The notes under the pieces were generated by a model, which was given only the letters and a program-made list of their open reading frames with translations, was not told the DNA's origin and did not search any database. The position numbers were made by a program, and so were the translations under genes. A DNA stretch of 6,889 nucleotides from contig JAGLUH010000246.1 of the NCBI GenBank assembly GCA_023134875.1, forward strand, positions 1 through 6,889, written 5' to 3'. Shown piece after piece: positions 1-5,847 of this stretch (position 1 is the first letter of the stretch; every line of letters starts with the position of its first letter). This DNA is from Candidatus Zixiibacteriota bacterium (GTDB taxonomy: Bacteria; Zixibacteria; MSB-5A5; CAIYYT01).

Positions 1-592
1 CCTTGTCCTTGGCAGCAAGCTGATTTTTTAGCATAGGGAGCAGATCAATACGACCTAGCTCGCCTACCGCGCGAATAGCAAGCGCTTTAAGAAAAGTGTC
101 CTCATCATTTAAAGTGTCAACAAGTATTGAGCCGGGATCCTGGCGATGCACGGCAGAGGCCGCTATACCGATCCGACGCAATTCAGATGTTAATGATCGG
201 AGCAACTGGTCAATATGCTCTTTCACCTGATCGAAACGCAGCCAGCCAAGCGCGGAAATAAGGCCACGCGACAATTCCAAATCTCTGGCCCCAGCTTCCA
301 GCACCATTTTGATGCGCTGATTTTGTCCGCTCTCAAAGGCCAGGACAGCAGCGGCAAACACTTCTCCGGGTTCCTCCTGTGCCAGCGCATCCGCACAGAA
401 ACTCCACCCCACATCCCCAGCAATTCGCAATCCATCTATGTGAGCTTCCACACGTTCATCCAGGTCTGCCAGATCCTTCAGAGAATAGTGCGGTGCCTGG
501 ACAGCAGCATCCCGGAGAATCCACAGGAATGCTGCTTCTTCCGCATGTTGTTCAACGATACTTTCGATTACTGCAATATTTGTCAGGTTCAT
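1..592 (-). CDS. TIGR02270-type HEAT-repeat protein, T6SS-associated (3' end outside window)
   Basis: This frame is open from an ATG at 590-592 to the left edge, giving 197 residues with no stop. The N-terminus is acidic and helical: EEAAFLWILRDAA at residues 18-30, APHYSLKDLADLDERV at 33-48 and HIDGLRIAGDVGW at 51-63. I recognise this as the opening of TIGR02270, a family found near T6SS vgrG/DUF2169 genes. Residues about 164-191 (FLKALAIRAVGELGR and onward) look like a HEAT-like alpha-helical repeat. The molecular role is not established; a scaffold or adaptor role is inference. No ATG lies further upstream in frame before a TAG near 678, and the Shine-Dalgarno is poor. It is an outer flank gene of the island, like DUF6484 on the right. 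The family usually runs to about 400 residues, so roughly half is seen. Overlapping plus-strand ORFs here are shadows. Confidence 0.85.
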   Translation of the reverse strand, partial: MNLTNIAVIESIVEQHAEEAAFLWILRDAAVQAPHYSLKDLADLDERVEAHIDGLRIAGDVGWSFCADALAQEEPGEVFAAAVLAFESGQNQRIKMVLEAGARDLELSRGLISALGWLRFDQVKEHIDQLLRSLTSELRRIGIAASAVHRQDPGSILVDTLNDEDTFLKALAIRAVGELGRIDLLPMLKNQLAAKDK

Positions 593-699
593 TTTTTACG
601 AGTTTTCGTTTGCCGTCATAGCATACATATTGTTTATAAAGTGTGCTGTTTCCACGATAGTCCTCAAAATTAATCTAAAAGAAGTCGAGATGTGATTCA

Positions 700-759
700 C
701 TATTCCCTATTCATATTTCGAGCAAATTGCTTTTCATATTTCGCAATATGCTCACTCAT
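700..759 (-). pseudogene. Possible 5' stub of a RelE/ParE-like toxin gene
   Basis: An ATG at 757-759 overlaps the restored stop of the RelB-like antitoxin, as toxin starts often do in TA operons. It opens a frame of only 19 residues (MSEHIAKYEKQFARNMNRE) ending in TAG. The pattern of a short polar start, then YEKQF and basic residues, resembles the first beta strand and helix of RelE/ParE-fold toxins, which normally reach 85-100 residues. Nothing after the stop reads clearly as the rest of such a protein. A second frame runs on for about 35 codons to a TAA just before the start at 592, but I do not recognise it. If real, this is a dead toxin; it could also be a chance frame. Confidence 0.35.
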
Positions 760-978
760 TCCATACCTCATCATGCGGCAAGAGTTCGATGTCATGGGAA
801 GCTTTTCGTTGAGCAATCTCTTCCATGTCTTTGTATAATGGCATATCCGGACTGAGAAAATATTTGAGGTTTGTTGAATGACCTTGAATAATTCTTCCCG
901 AATTATTCTTCGAATAAGCGGTTCTAAGACCTGTTGGAGTTCATCAGTACGTAGATTAATTTGTTGCGGTGTATTCAT
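752..978 (-). pseudogene. RelB-like antitoxin, frameshifted
   Basis: From the ATG at 976-978 the frame gives 41 residues: MNTPQQINLRTDELQQVLEP, then LIRRIIREELFKVIQQTSNIF. It then turns into unrelated basic sequence. The neighbouring minus-strand frame continues with LSPDMPLYKDMEEIAQRKA and HDIELLPHDEVWNE and stops with TGA at 752-754. Joined, the pieces make a typical small antitoxin of about 75 residues: an N-terminal helix of the 'ELxxxLxPLIRRIIREEL' kind, an 'SPDxPLYxDMEEI' segment and a C-terminal 'HDEVW' that would wrap a RelE-type toxin. The frame break falls near 850-866; the whole length is not a multiple of three. A GAGA-containing purine stretch precedes the ATG. The hepT remnant ends four bases upstream of the ATG. 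No working toxin follows. A sequencing indel is possible, but neighbouring TA genes are decayed too. Confidence 0.7.
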
Positions 979-982
979 GATG

Positions 983-1132
983 TCATCTCTCAATATTTCT
1001 TTCTACAAAGCGTTTAAAGATGATGTTAGCTGCAAAGGCATCGAAATCTTGCGGTGTGTCCGCTGACACAATCTCCCTCAAAAATTTCTCAATCCTTCGC
1101 AATTTTTTTTCAACTAAGTACTTGTCTATCAT
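983..1132 (-). pseudogene. hepT: HepT (DUF86) toxin, C-terminally truncated remnant
   Basis: A 49-codon frame from the ATG at 1130-1132 to a TGA at 983-985. It begins MIDKYLVEKKLRRIEKFLRE and ends DAFAANIIFKRFVERNIER. This matches the first helix and the 'KRFVERN' helix of HepT, the HEPN-family RNase of the HepT/MntA toxin-antitoxin system. Family members are usually about 110-150 residues and carry the catalytic RX4-6H motif in the C-terminal half, which is missing here, so no RNase activity is expected. The start overlaps the 3' end of the MntA-like remnant by about 23 bases, the normal operon arrangement. The frame ends four bases before the antitoxin ATG, so a deletion may have joined the two modules. 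Confidence 0.75.
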
Positions 1133-1414
1133 ACCTGTACATTCCCGATACAAACTTGTACGTATTGTAATCTGTTATTGTCTGCTCCCTGAACTTGCGG
1201 TAAATAACCATATCTCGTAAGAGTAGTCGAACAGAGTGCTTCATAACCTGGTGTCTTAGAAAAGCGGAAGCAGAATTCAACACGACAAGATCGACTTCTT
1301 TCTTTGTATAGTCAGACAATTCATTTATTAAATAGAGAAGATCAAGGTCGGATAAAGGCTGTTTAAAAAAAGCGCAATATCCAAATCGCTTGAAGATAGC
1401 TTAATCCAAATCAC
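1110..1414 (-). pseudogene. mntA: MntA-like nucleotidyltransferase antitoxin, truncated and frameshifted
   Basis: Two reading frames together give the C-terminal two thirds of a MntA-type minimal nucleotidyltransferase, which in intact systems AMPylates and silences HepT. The upstream frame reads KLSSSDLDIALFL (about 1369-1407) and keeps the DxD (DLD) metal-binding motif. The downstream frame continues QPLSDLDLLYLINELSDYTK, then VDLVVLNSASAFLRHQV and ends MYRYDRQVLS with TGA at 1110-1112. The switch lies at the T/A homopolymer 1362-1371; one extra base there would restore ALFLKQPL. The N-terminal GSxARG signature and about 35 residues are absent; a GTG at 1412-1414 is the only possible start and follows a stop directly. 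Loss of the N-terminus as well as the frame argues for real decay rather than a base-calling error. hepT follows with a short overlap. Confidence 0.75.
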
Positions 1415-1512
1415 TTATTAACCGATATTCCAATGGACGTTATATGATGCTCCCTCTGTTCATTTCTCGTTTGTCGAGCCTCAAATTTAAAATCAGGGTA
1501 GAATAATTTCAT
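1411..1512 (-). other. Unrecognised small ORF (33 codons)
   Basis: An ATG at 1510-1512 opens a 33-codon frame beginning MKLFYPDFKFEARQTR and ending in TGA at 1411-1413, overlapping the GTG that opens the MntA-like remnant. The peptide is polar and basic with no membrane segment. The Shine-Dalgarno is weak (a GGCAGC stretch upstream). I do not recognise a family. It may be a chance ORF or debris of the eroded TA module. Confidence 0.15.
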
Positions 1513-1651
1513 ATTGCTGCCAATAGTTAATAATTAAGATGTGACACAGTTGCTTCCTCATGCCTGCTTTGTATGTGCCCTGAGTCAAGAAGATACCCCA
1601 TTAATTTGGATTTTTTTGGATTGCCATTATGGGGCTTCAAAAAGCGGCCGG
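1415..1651. other. AT-rich intergenic stretch, junction of cassette and TA graveyard
   Basis: Apart from the weak small ORF above, no coding frame is supported. The stretch is AT-rich until about 1640, where the G+C-rich 3' end of the DUF3396 gene begins, so it probably contains the left border of the effector cassette. An imperfect inverted repeat lies at 1596-1605 and 1626-1634 (CCCCATTAAT against ATTATGGGG) around a T-rich loop. It is the only structured element seen. It could be a terminator-like stem after the immunity gene, but no proper U-tract follows on the minus strand. Confidence 0.4.
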
Positions 1652-2623
1652 TCAGTCGTTATTCCAGTCCCGTGACTTTCGCTCATCGAAACGCCTAAGG
1701 TAGGCCTTCCCTGCAGTGTCACTCCCGAGCCCAAGCTCGTTGGGCTCGTCGTACCGTACCGGAGCCAGCACTTTGGCGACGGCGGGTAGTAGCCCGATGT
1801 CGAGAGCGAGACGGTTAACGTCTCCCACGGGCGGGTACTTTGCTCCGCGGACCAACAGACCCTGGCTTAGGTCGTGAATCTCACATCCTTGCAGGGCCTG
1901 CTTTAGGCGGTTTTCTCCACCCAGACGTTCCACCGTGACCAGATCGAGCAACTGGATCCAGTGGGCAGGCGGCACCTTGCCCCGCATGTACACGTATGTC
2001 CAGTCGTAGGCACAATCAAACCCGAGAAAGCGAGGTACTAGCTTGGCGATCTCGGCACGAGCAGCCGGCTCATAGACGATCGTGTTAATGAACGACATTC
2101 CAGCGTGGCCAGTACAAAAGGGGTAAAGCTCGGCCACATCTTTGACAAACCCGACGAATATGTCAACGTCGACCGTGTCGAGATAGTCCCACGGAAACTC
2201 AAGACGGATAAGGCTAGTTTCATCGGGAAAATCGTCGGGGTCAGGGATCGTCGTGCCACGAAACCGACATCCATATTGGCCCGCCTGTCCATCCATCGTC
2301 GCGGACAACACAAAATCGTAGCCATCTTCGTCGATAAGAACCGGTCCCCTCCGCAGATCGTACAAGAGCTGGTTGCGAGCGGCGGCGTCAAACGGAACAA
2401 AGCCGGACGAGTACTCGTTCTCGCCTATGTGATAAATGGCCTTGATGGAGCCGTCGGGAACGAATGTGAGGTATGCCTCGAGTATATCAGCGGCCGCTGT
2501 CGTGGCTCTGTCGAGTTCAGCGGTAGTGTAAAGGAGAACGGCCAGCCCCGGCTGGACTGCCGTGCACTCTTGTTTGAAACGGATTGAGGTTCGTCGAAGT
2601 GACTCGAGATTTTTAGGTGGCAC
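1652..2623 (-). CDS. DUF3396 (TsiV-type) T6SS immunity protein
   Basis: This 323-residue protein is recognised as DUF3396, a family annotated as type VI immunity (TsiV). Supporting motifs, in order, are a central LIRLEFPWDYL, PFCTGHAGMSFIN, FLGFDCAYDW, WIQLLDLVTVERLGGENRL and GLLVRGAKYPPVGDVNRL, followed by AVAKVLAPVRY near the C-terminus. The GG..RL and GAKYPPVGDVNR stretches are the most typical. No signal peptide or membrane segment is seen, so it should act in the cytoplasm, which suits protection against a nuclease. The frame is open from a TTG at 2635, but GGAGG at 2629-2633 sits five bases before a GTG at 2621-2623, so I start there. It follows the predicted effector gene by 31 bases, the standard effector-immunity order. 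Binding to that effector is inference from position and family. It is the last intact gene of the cassette. Confidence 0.87.
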   Translation of the reverse strand: MPPKNLESLRRTSIRFKQECTAVQPGLAVLLYTTAELDRATTAAADILEAYLTFVPDGSIKAIYHIGENEYSSGFVPFDAAARNQLLYDLRRGPVLIDEDGYDFVLSATMDGQAGQYGCRFRGTTIPDPDDFPDETSLIRLEFPWDYLDTVDVDIFVGFVKDVAELYPFCTGHAGMSFINTIVYEPAARAEIAKLVPRFLGFDCAYDWTYVYMRGKVPPAHWIQLLDLVTVERLGGENRLKQALQGCEIHDLSQGLLVRGAKYPPVGDVNRLALDIGLLPAVAKVLAPVRYDEPNELGLGSDTAGKAYLRRFDERKSRDWNND

Positions 2624-2628
2624 AGCAT

Positions 2629-2633
2629 CCTCC
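2629..2633 (-). promoter_or_regulatory. Shine-Dalgarno GGAGG deciding the immunity gene start
   Basis: GGAGG lies five bases before the GTG at 2621-2623. It overlaps the TTG at 2633-2635 that would otherwise extend the frame by four codons, so GTG is the better start. Confidence 0.6.
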
Positions 2634-2654
2634 AAGGCTCAGCTACAGGCGCTA

Positions 2655-3188
2655 CTATTTACAGGCACTGCTCTCCAATGCCCTAGGATCCTCCGTCACA
2701 GGAGGCTTGAGTTTCTTCCCCAGACGTTTGTACCTGTTAAACTGGGAGTTACGGCCGCCCTTGATCATGAAATCGCCCCCAGGCGACCCTCTGCCCGACG
2801 AATATTTGAGCTTGCCGTTTTTGTCAAACCCGAAGAAGCAGCCCTTGGGACAGACGAACTTGAAATCATAAAACTTCTTGGGCTTGCCAGCGGAATCGAG
2901 CGAACATGCATCGGGAAAACACGAGCCTTTAGGGGGCGCAGGGACGTACGAATTTTTCGACCCTGATAATTTCTTCCCTTTATTGGTATACCCCTGCTCG
3001 CCACCGACGTTGGCTGGCTTCTTGTTTTGTATAGCTCGTTCACAGCATTCGTGCTTAGCATTGCCGATATCCTTGCAGTCACAGTCTCCCGGGTCAAACC
3101 CTGTCGTTTCGTGGCACTCACACATGATATCGCCTATGACTTTCTCTTCAGGGGAAACGGGCTCTGAGGGTTGGTAGACCAGTGTCAT
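2655..3188 (-). CDS. Predicted T6SS nuclease effector, Cys-rich with PD-(D/E)XK/VRR-Nuc-like core
   Basis: The protein has 177 residues. Its position between a PAAR-like gene and a DUF3396 immunity gene marks it as the probable toxin. Residues 91-111 hold FPDA, then KPKKFYDFKF; P92-D93 and D108-F109-K110 fit the PD...(D/E)xK layout of restriction-endonuclease-fold enzymes, including VRR-Nuc effectors of the TseV type whose immunity proteins are DUF3396. Downstream lies SSGRGSPGGDF (130-140), then a Q149/Y153 pair in SQFNRYKRL, recalling the Q...Y helix of VRR-Nuc. The N-terminal part has CEC (23-25), CDC (36-38) and HECC (46-49); 11 cysteines in all suggest metal binding or disulfides. GGEQGY (62-67) may add a catalytic acid. 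There is no signal peptide or own PAAR domain. The ATG at 3186-3188 is chosen because GGAGG (3200-3204) lies upstream; an ATG at 3206 lacks a site. DNA cleavage is inferred, not shown. Confidence 0.72.
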   Translation of the reverse strand: MTLVYQPSEPVSPEEKVIGDIMCECHETTGFDPGDCDCKDIGNAKHECCERAIQNKKPANVGGEQGYTNKGKKLSGSKNSYVPAPPKGSCFPDACSLDSAGKPKKFYDFKFVCPKGCFFGFDKNGKLKYSSGRGSPGGDFMIKGGRNSQFNRYKRLGKKLKPPVTEDPRALESSACK

Positions 3189-3231
3189 GATTCGATGTCC
3201 CTCCATCCTTGGCGCACGTTAGCGTGATCCG

Positions 3232-3624
3232 CTACATGCAGTTCTTCTTGTTGTTTGTCATCACGTCACCAAGCAACTGAACGTTCTTGCCTTCAATTTT
3301 TACGTTCATGGATCCTGGCCCGACAAACTCGGTAACGTCATGGGTGCTGGCTGATATGAGGCCACCGCCAGTGCCCTTACTGGCGATATCGCCTTTGCTT
3401 TTGAACGATGCGCCCTTGATCGCAACCTTCTTGCCCATCATTTTCACATTCTTGGAGTACCCCTTGGGCGAATCGTCGGATTTACCGATGTTGGGCAGTG
3501 GCGTCGGAACAAAAGGTGCCGGAGGTCCAGGCATCTTGCAAACGTTGGGTAAGCTGGCGATCTTGAGGCCGCCGCTATTCTTGGTAACGGGGGTCCTGGG
3601 TGGATTGACGGCGACGTTGACCAT
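3232..3624 (-). CDS. DUF4150 PAAR-like T6SS spike-tip protein
   Basis: This 130-residue protein belongs to the PAAR-like DUF4150 family, which caps the VgrG spike and carries effectors. Family marks are LPNVCKMPGPPAPFVPTPLP (25-44), NIGKSDD (45-51), a run of short beta repeats (MMGKKVAIKGASFKSKGD, 62-79; GTGGGLISAS, 84-93), DVTEFVGPGSMNVKIEGKN (96-114) and VQLLGDVMTNN (115-125). No extra domain is fused, so it is a bare tip and the effector is supplied by the next gene, 43 bases downstream. The frame extends upstream to 3702, but the ATG at 3622-3624 has AGGAG (3632-3636) seven bases before it and gives the normal family start. That ATG overlaps the TAA of the KS-like gene (TAATG), implying coupled translation. 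C129 near the C-terminus and C29 are the only cysteines. Confidence 0.9.
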   Translation of the reverse strand: MVNVAVNPPRTPVTKNSGGLKIASLPNVCKMPGPPAPFVPTPLPNIGKSDDSPKGYSKNVKMMGKKVAIKGASFKSKGDIASKGTGGGLISASTHDVTEFVGPGSMNVKIEGKNVQLLGDVMTNNKKNCM

Positions 3625-4679
3625 TATGAATCTCCTGATTGAAGGTGCAGAACCATTGCGCCTCGACGACCATTCTCTGAACCACACCATACCATAGGCC
3701 ACTGACCTGGAGAAAACCCCAGGTTGTGACAGACCAGAGGCAATAAAGACAGAAGCGGACCTGTGGCGGCTCCGTTGTGACCCCAGCAGTCGACCGGAGA
3801 AACGTAGTCGAGCGAGTTGACAAAAGTCGGCGGGGGGACGCGAAGAATCGCGTAGGAAAACTCGTGCTCACGGTAGCGCTCGCCGTTGATGTCACAGTAT
3901 TGTTTGGTGACCTGGTTTCCAGCAACTCCTGCAGCCTTTTGCATGACCTTGGCCAGACCCGTGCCTAAACAGATCGTTTTTGTGTTTATAGGGTTTTTCT
4001 CTACTGTGCTCGCCAGCGACACGACCCAACCAAGGATGTGCAAGCAAGAAACTCGTGCAAACTCCGGACTGCAGACAGCCAGCATGCCCGCCCCTTCTCC
4101 TGGGGGAAACCCCCAACGATTGGCAATCGACGCGACACGACAGACATCGTCGAGCGACTCGAGGATATCCGGGTCGAGGAAGGAATCCACACCCCCCACG
4201 ATACAGCACTGAAACATTCCATCCGAGATACCAGCCACCGCTCTCTCCATAGCGGCAAGCCCCGCAGCGTCGCCCTCGGTAACCGGTACGATTTGGGGTT
4301 TGCACCGCCACGAAACCTCGGCAGCCAGACGCTGGCACAGCGCATGTGCGTGGTGTTGGCTATAAAACGGACCAAACTCAGGGAGGCCCAAGTAGATGGG
4401 CAAGGTCGTCGCGGAAGTCGAGGGTATCTTCTCGAGAACCTCGAGCAGGGCGCTCCGCGCAAGCACGAAGATCCGCTCGTGTCGATTGTGATCCTCAAGT
4501 GTTGAATCCATCGCGACCATGAAGGGCTCGCCGGATTTGTCGACCATATACGGGTGTTCCATAATCCCGCTTATGCCCGAGTACGCGGCTATAGCTGCGG
4601 GGAACGCTCGTAAACCCAAGACTGTCCGGGCCCCAACCGCGACGATGCAAGGCTTCATATGTTGCGCGTGTCTATCCAC
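3624..4679 (-). CDS. Ketoacyl-synthase-fold T6SS accessory protein, probably non-catalytic
   Basis: This 351-residue protein is thiolase/ketosynthase-like. IVGGVDSFLDPDIL (160-173), ANRWGFPPGEGAGML (186-200) and CWGHNGAATGPLLSLL (298-313) match strands and loops of beta-ketoacyl-ACP synthases. The nucleophile region that normally reads 'ACxSG/S' appears as VTEGDAAGLAAMERAV (133-148), so the catalytic Cys is absent. The 'HGTxTxxxD' loop corresponds to CDINGERYREHEF (262-274). Only the last 'GHxxGAAG' region keeps a histidine (H301). Such KS-like proteins recur beside DUF2169 and DUF4150 in T6SS tip operons; an adaptor or chaperone role is inference. The start is a GTG at 4677-4679 with AGGAG seven bases upstream; an ATG eight codons in lacks as good a site. 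The gene begins 11 bases after DUF2169 and overlaps the PAAR start. Confidence 0.82.
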   Translation of the reverse strand: MDRHAQHMKPCIVAVGARTVLGLRAFPAAIAAYSGISGIMEHPYMVDKSGEPFMVAMDSTLEDHNRHERIFVLARSALLEVLEKIPSTSATTLPIYLGLPEFGPFYSQHHAHALCQRLAAEVSWRCKPQIVPVTEGDAAGLAAMERAVAGISDGMFQCCIVGGVDSFLDPDILESLDDVCRVASIANRWGFPPGEGAGMLAVCSPEFARVSCLHILGWVVSLASTVEKNPINTKTICLGTGLAKVMQKAAGVAGNQVTKQYCDINGERYREHEFSYAILRVPPPTFVNSLDYVSPVDCWGHNGAATGPLLSLLPLVCHNLGFSPGQWPMVWCGSENGRRGAMVLHLQSGDS

Positions 4680-4686
4680 CTACAAT

Positions 4687-4691
4687 CTCCT
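4687..4691 (-). promoter_or_regulatory. Shine-Dalgarno AGGAG deciding the GTG start of the KS-like gene
   Basis: AGGAG shares its first base with the TGA stop of the DUF2169 gene and lies seven bases before the GTG at 4677-4679. This supports the GTG start and translational coupling of the two genes. Confidence 0.7.
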
Positions 4692-5698
4692 CACTGAACA
4701 TAACGCTTTTCCCGGATTATAGTAAAATCAATATCATCGATGTCATGATGGCACGATAGAGTGGAGTGCCACACCACGATCACCCTTGGGTATTCGGGTT
4801 CGATGATGACCGTGTTGATCGCAGCCCAATGTTCCAGGCTGCGCATCCCGATGAGGGTGGTAAATGTAAAATAGTGCTTGGGTATGGTGAATGTCAGCGT
4901 TCCTGTCGGGGTTAGATTGAAAAGCCCGATTGGTTCCCCACCACGTAGGTGAGGGCCAATTTGCTGGTCGTTGAGGGCACATTGCAGGGCCTGGGGGTCA
5001 TAATCGACGGCCAGCAGAGGCCTGCGCTTCTCTATCCACTTGGCGTCGTAAGTCCCCTGGTAGCTGCGCCGTGGTTGCCAGAAGCTGCATATGGCACCAA
5101 ACCCGGCAGGACCAGCATCCATAGCCTTGCCCGGGAACTCGATATTGGGTAGCCGGTGGCCCAGCCGGTGGCTCCGTTTGGTGAAAAAACCAGCTCCGAT
5201 CGGGTTGCGGTCGTACATTCTATGGGCGCTTGGATCAGCATCTTGTTTGTCGTAGCCTCCGTACGCCCGCTCATAAACAACTGGCATTTTGACAAACGGC
5301 CTTGGCTGAGACGGCTTGATCAGACCGACTATGTTGCGCTCCCACAATCGATCTCCACGAACGACCAGGGTCTTGTTTCCCAGCGGGGTCTTAAGCCCCA
5401 CCGGTACCTCGGTACAGGGGCGCCCGTCAGGGGCGTAGGCATGACCATTAACGTATACATCAGTCCGCACCTTGCTGGCAATGAGATCCTGTTCGTATAG
5501 CAAGCTCGACTCTCCGTCGATTCCGTTATACTCGGGGGCGAATTTGGGTTCAACCTGTTTGTCGGATAGCTTGAGGCGTCCGTTGGGAAGAATATCGAAG
5601 GTACCTTTGACCACGACGACCCAATGCCGTTCACCGTTCTTGTCGATCACAGCAATCCGCTCGGCGGCGAAGGGAGTTCTGTTATTAAGTTCCCACAT
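4691..5698 (-). CDS. DUF2169 T6SS adaptor/chaperone
   Basis: This 335-residue protein is of the DUF2169 family, known as an adaptor needed to load PAAR-linked effectors onto VgrG in some T6SSs. The start MWELNNRTPFAAER is typical, followed by WVVVVKGTF (26-34), VYERAYGGYD (141-150), RNPIGAGF (164-171) and GFGAICSFWQPRRSYQGTYD (199-218). The usual 'DFD.RFFN.APPDQ' segment appears in altered form as VDYDPQALQCALNDQQ (231-246), then HLRGGE (250-255) and a C-terminal beta-rich domain. Length is normal for the family. No signal peptide is seen, so it is cytoplasmic. The ATG at 5696-5698 has a purine-rich AGGATGGG stretch upstream. It is the first gene of the five-gene cassette and lies about 150 bases beyond the broken PIN toxin gene, so its promoter probably lies in that gap. 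Confidence 0.92.
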   Translation of the reverse strand: MWELNNRTPFAAERIAVIDKNGERHWVVVVKGTFDILPNGRLKLSDKQVEPKFAPEYNGIDGESSLLYEQDLIASKVRTDVYVNGHAYAPDGRPCTEVPVGLKTPLGNKTLVVRGDRLWERNIVGLIKPSQPRPFVKMPVVYERAYGGYDKQDADPSAHRMYDRNPIGAGFFTKRSHRLGHRLPNIEFPGKAMDAGPAGFGAICSFWQPRRSYQGTYDAKWIEKRRPLLAVDYDPQALQCALNDQQIGPHLRGGEPIGLFNLTPTGTLTFTIPKHYFTFTTLIGMRSLEHWAAINTVIIEPEYPRVIVVWHSTLSCHHDIDDIDFTIIREKRYVQ

Positions 5699-5847
5699 CG
5701 CGATTGTCCCATCCTATACTTCGGCACCTGTACGTCAAGCGCTTAACTTCTGTTGCTCGTCGGTTTTTTTGGGGGTACCTTTGTCATTAAACTGTTGTTA
5801 CTTATCTGTTTGCAACTCATTCTGTTTGCAACTCATAAGGTTCTCAT
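5699..5847. other. Intergenic gap upstream of the effector cassette
   Basis: This stretch separates the PIN toxin remnant from DUF2169 and should contain the promoter of the cassette if that is not read through from DUF6484. On the minus strand a TTGACG (5733-5738) is followed by TAGGAT (5711-5716) at 16 bases. That -10 would overlap the Shine-Dalgarno of DUF2169, so I do not call it a promoter. The stretch also holds a palindromic AAGCGCTT (5737-5744) and the tandem repeat listed separately. No rho-independent terminator is seen. Confidence 0.4.
5805..5836. repeat. Perfect 16-bp tandem duplication
   Basis: The unit TCTGTTTGCAACTCAT occurs twice head to tail at 5805-5820 and 5821-5836, just downstream of the stop of the truncated PIN toxin. 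It may be a replication-slippage product, a paired protein-binding site or a scar near the end of the cassette. No third copy was noticed elsewhere in the window. Confidence 0.9.

Noticed and set aside
215..673. 152-codon plus-strand ORF
   Set aside because: It lies antisense to the TIGR02270-type gene, whose conserved protein is in the minus frame; composition is not protein-like.
2105..2587. 160-codon plus-strand ORF
   Set aside because: It is the antisense shadow of the DUF3396 gene, which has clear family motifs.
2765..3121. 118-codon minus-strand ORF inside the effector gene
   Set aside because: It is a shifted frame of the effector; the PD...DFK-containing frame has the better start site and Cys pattern.
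3625..3702. 26-residue N-terminal extension of the PAAR-like protein
   Set aside because: It overlaps the end of the KS-like gene, and the internal ATG at 3622-3624 has an ideal AGGAG and fits the family start.
4038..4505. 155-codon plus-strand ORF, and minus-frame ORFs at 3892-4338 and 4001-4498
   Set aside because: All overlap the ketosynthase-like gene; none resembles a known protein, and the Arg/Ser/Pro-rich content is typical of shifted frames in G+C-rich DNA.
5711..5738. TTGACG-16-TAGGAT promoter-like pair before DUF2169
   Set aside because: The -10 overlaps the Shine-Dalgarno, so the transcript would lack a ribosome site; the match is also weak.
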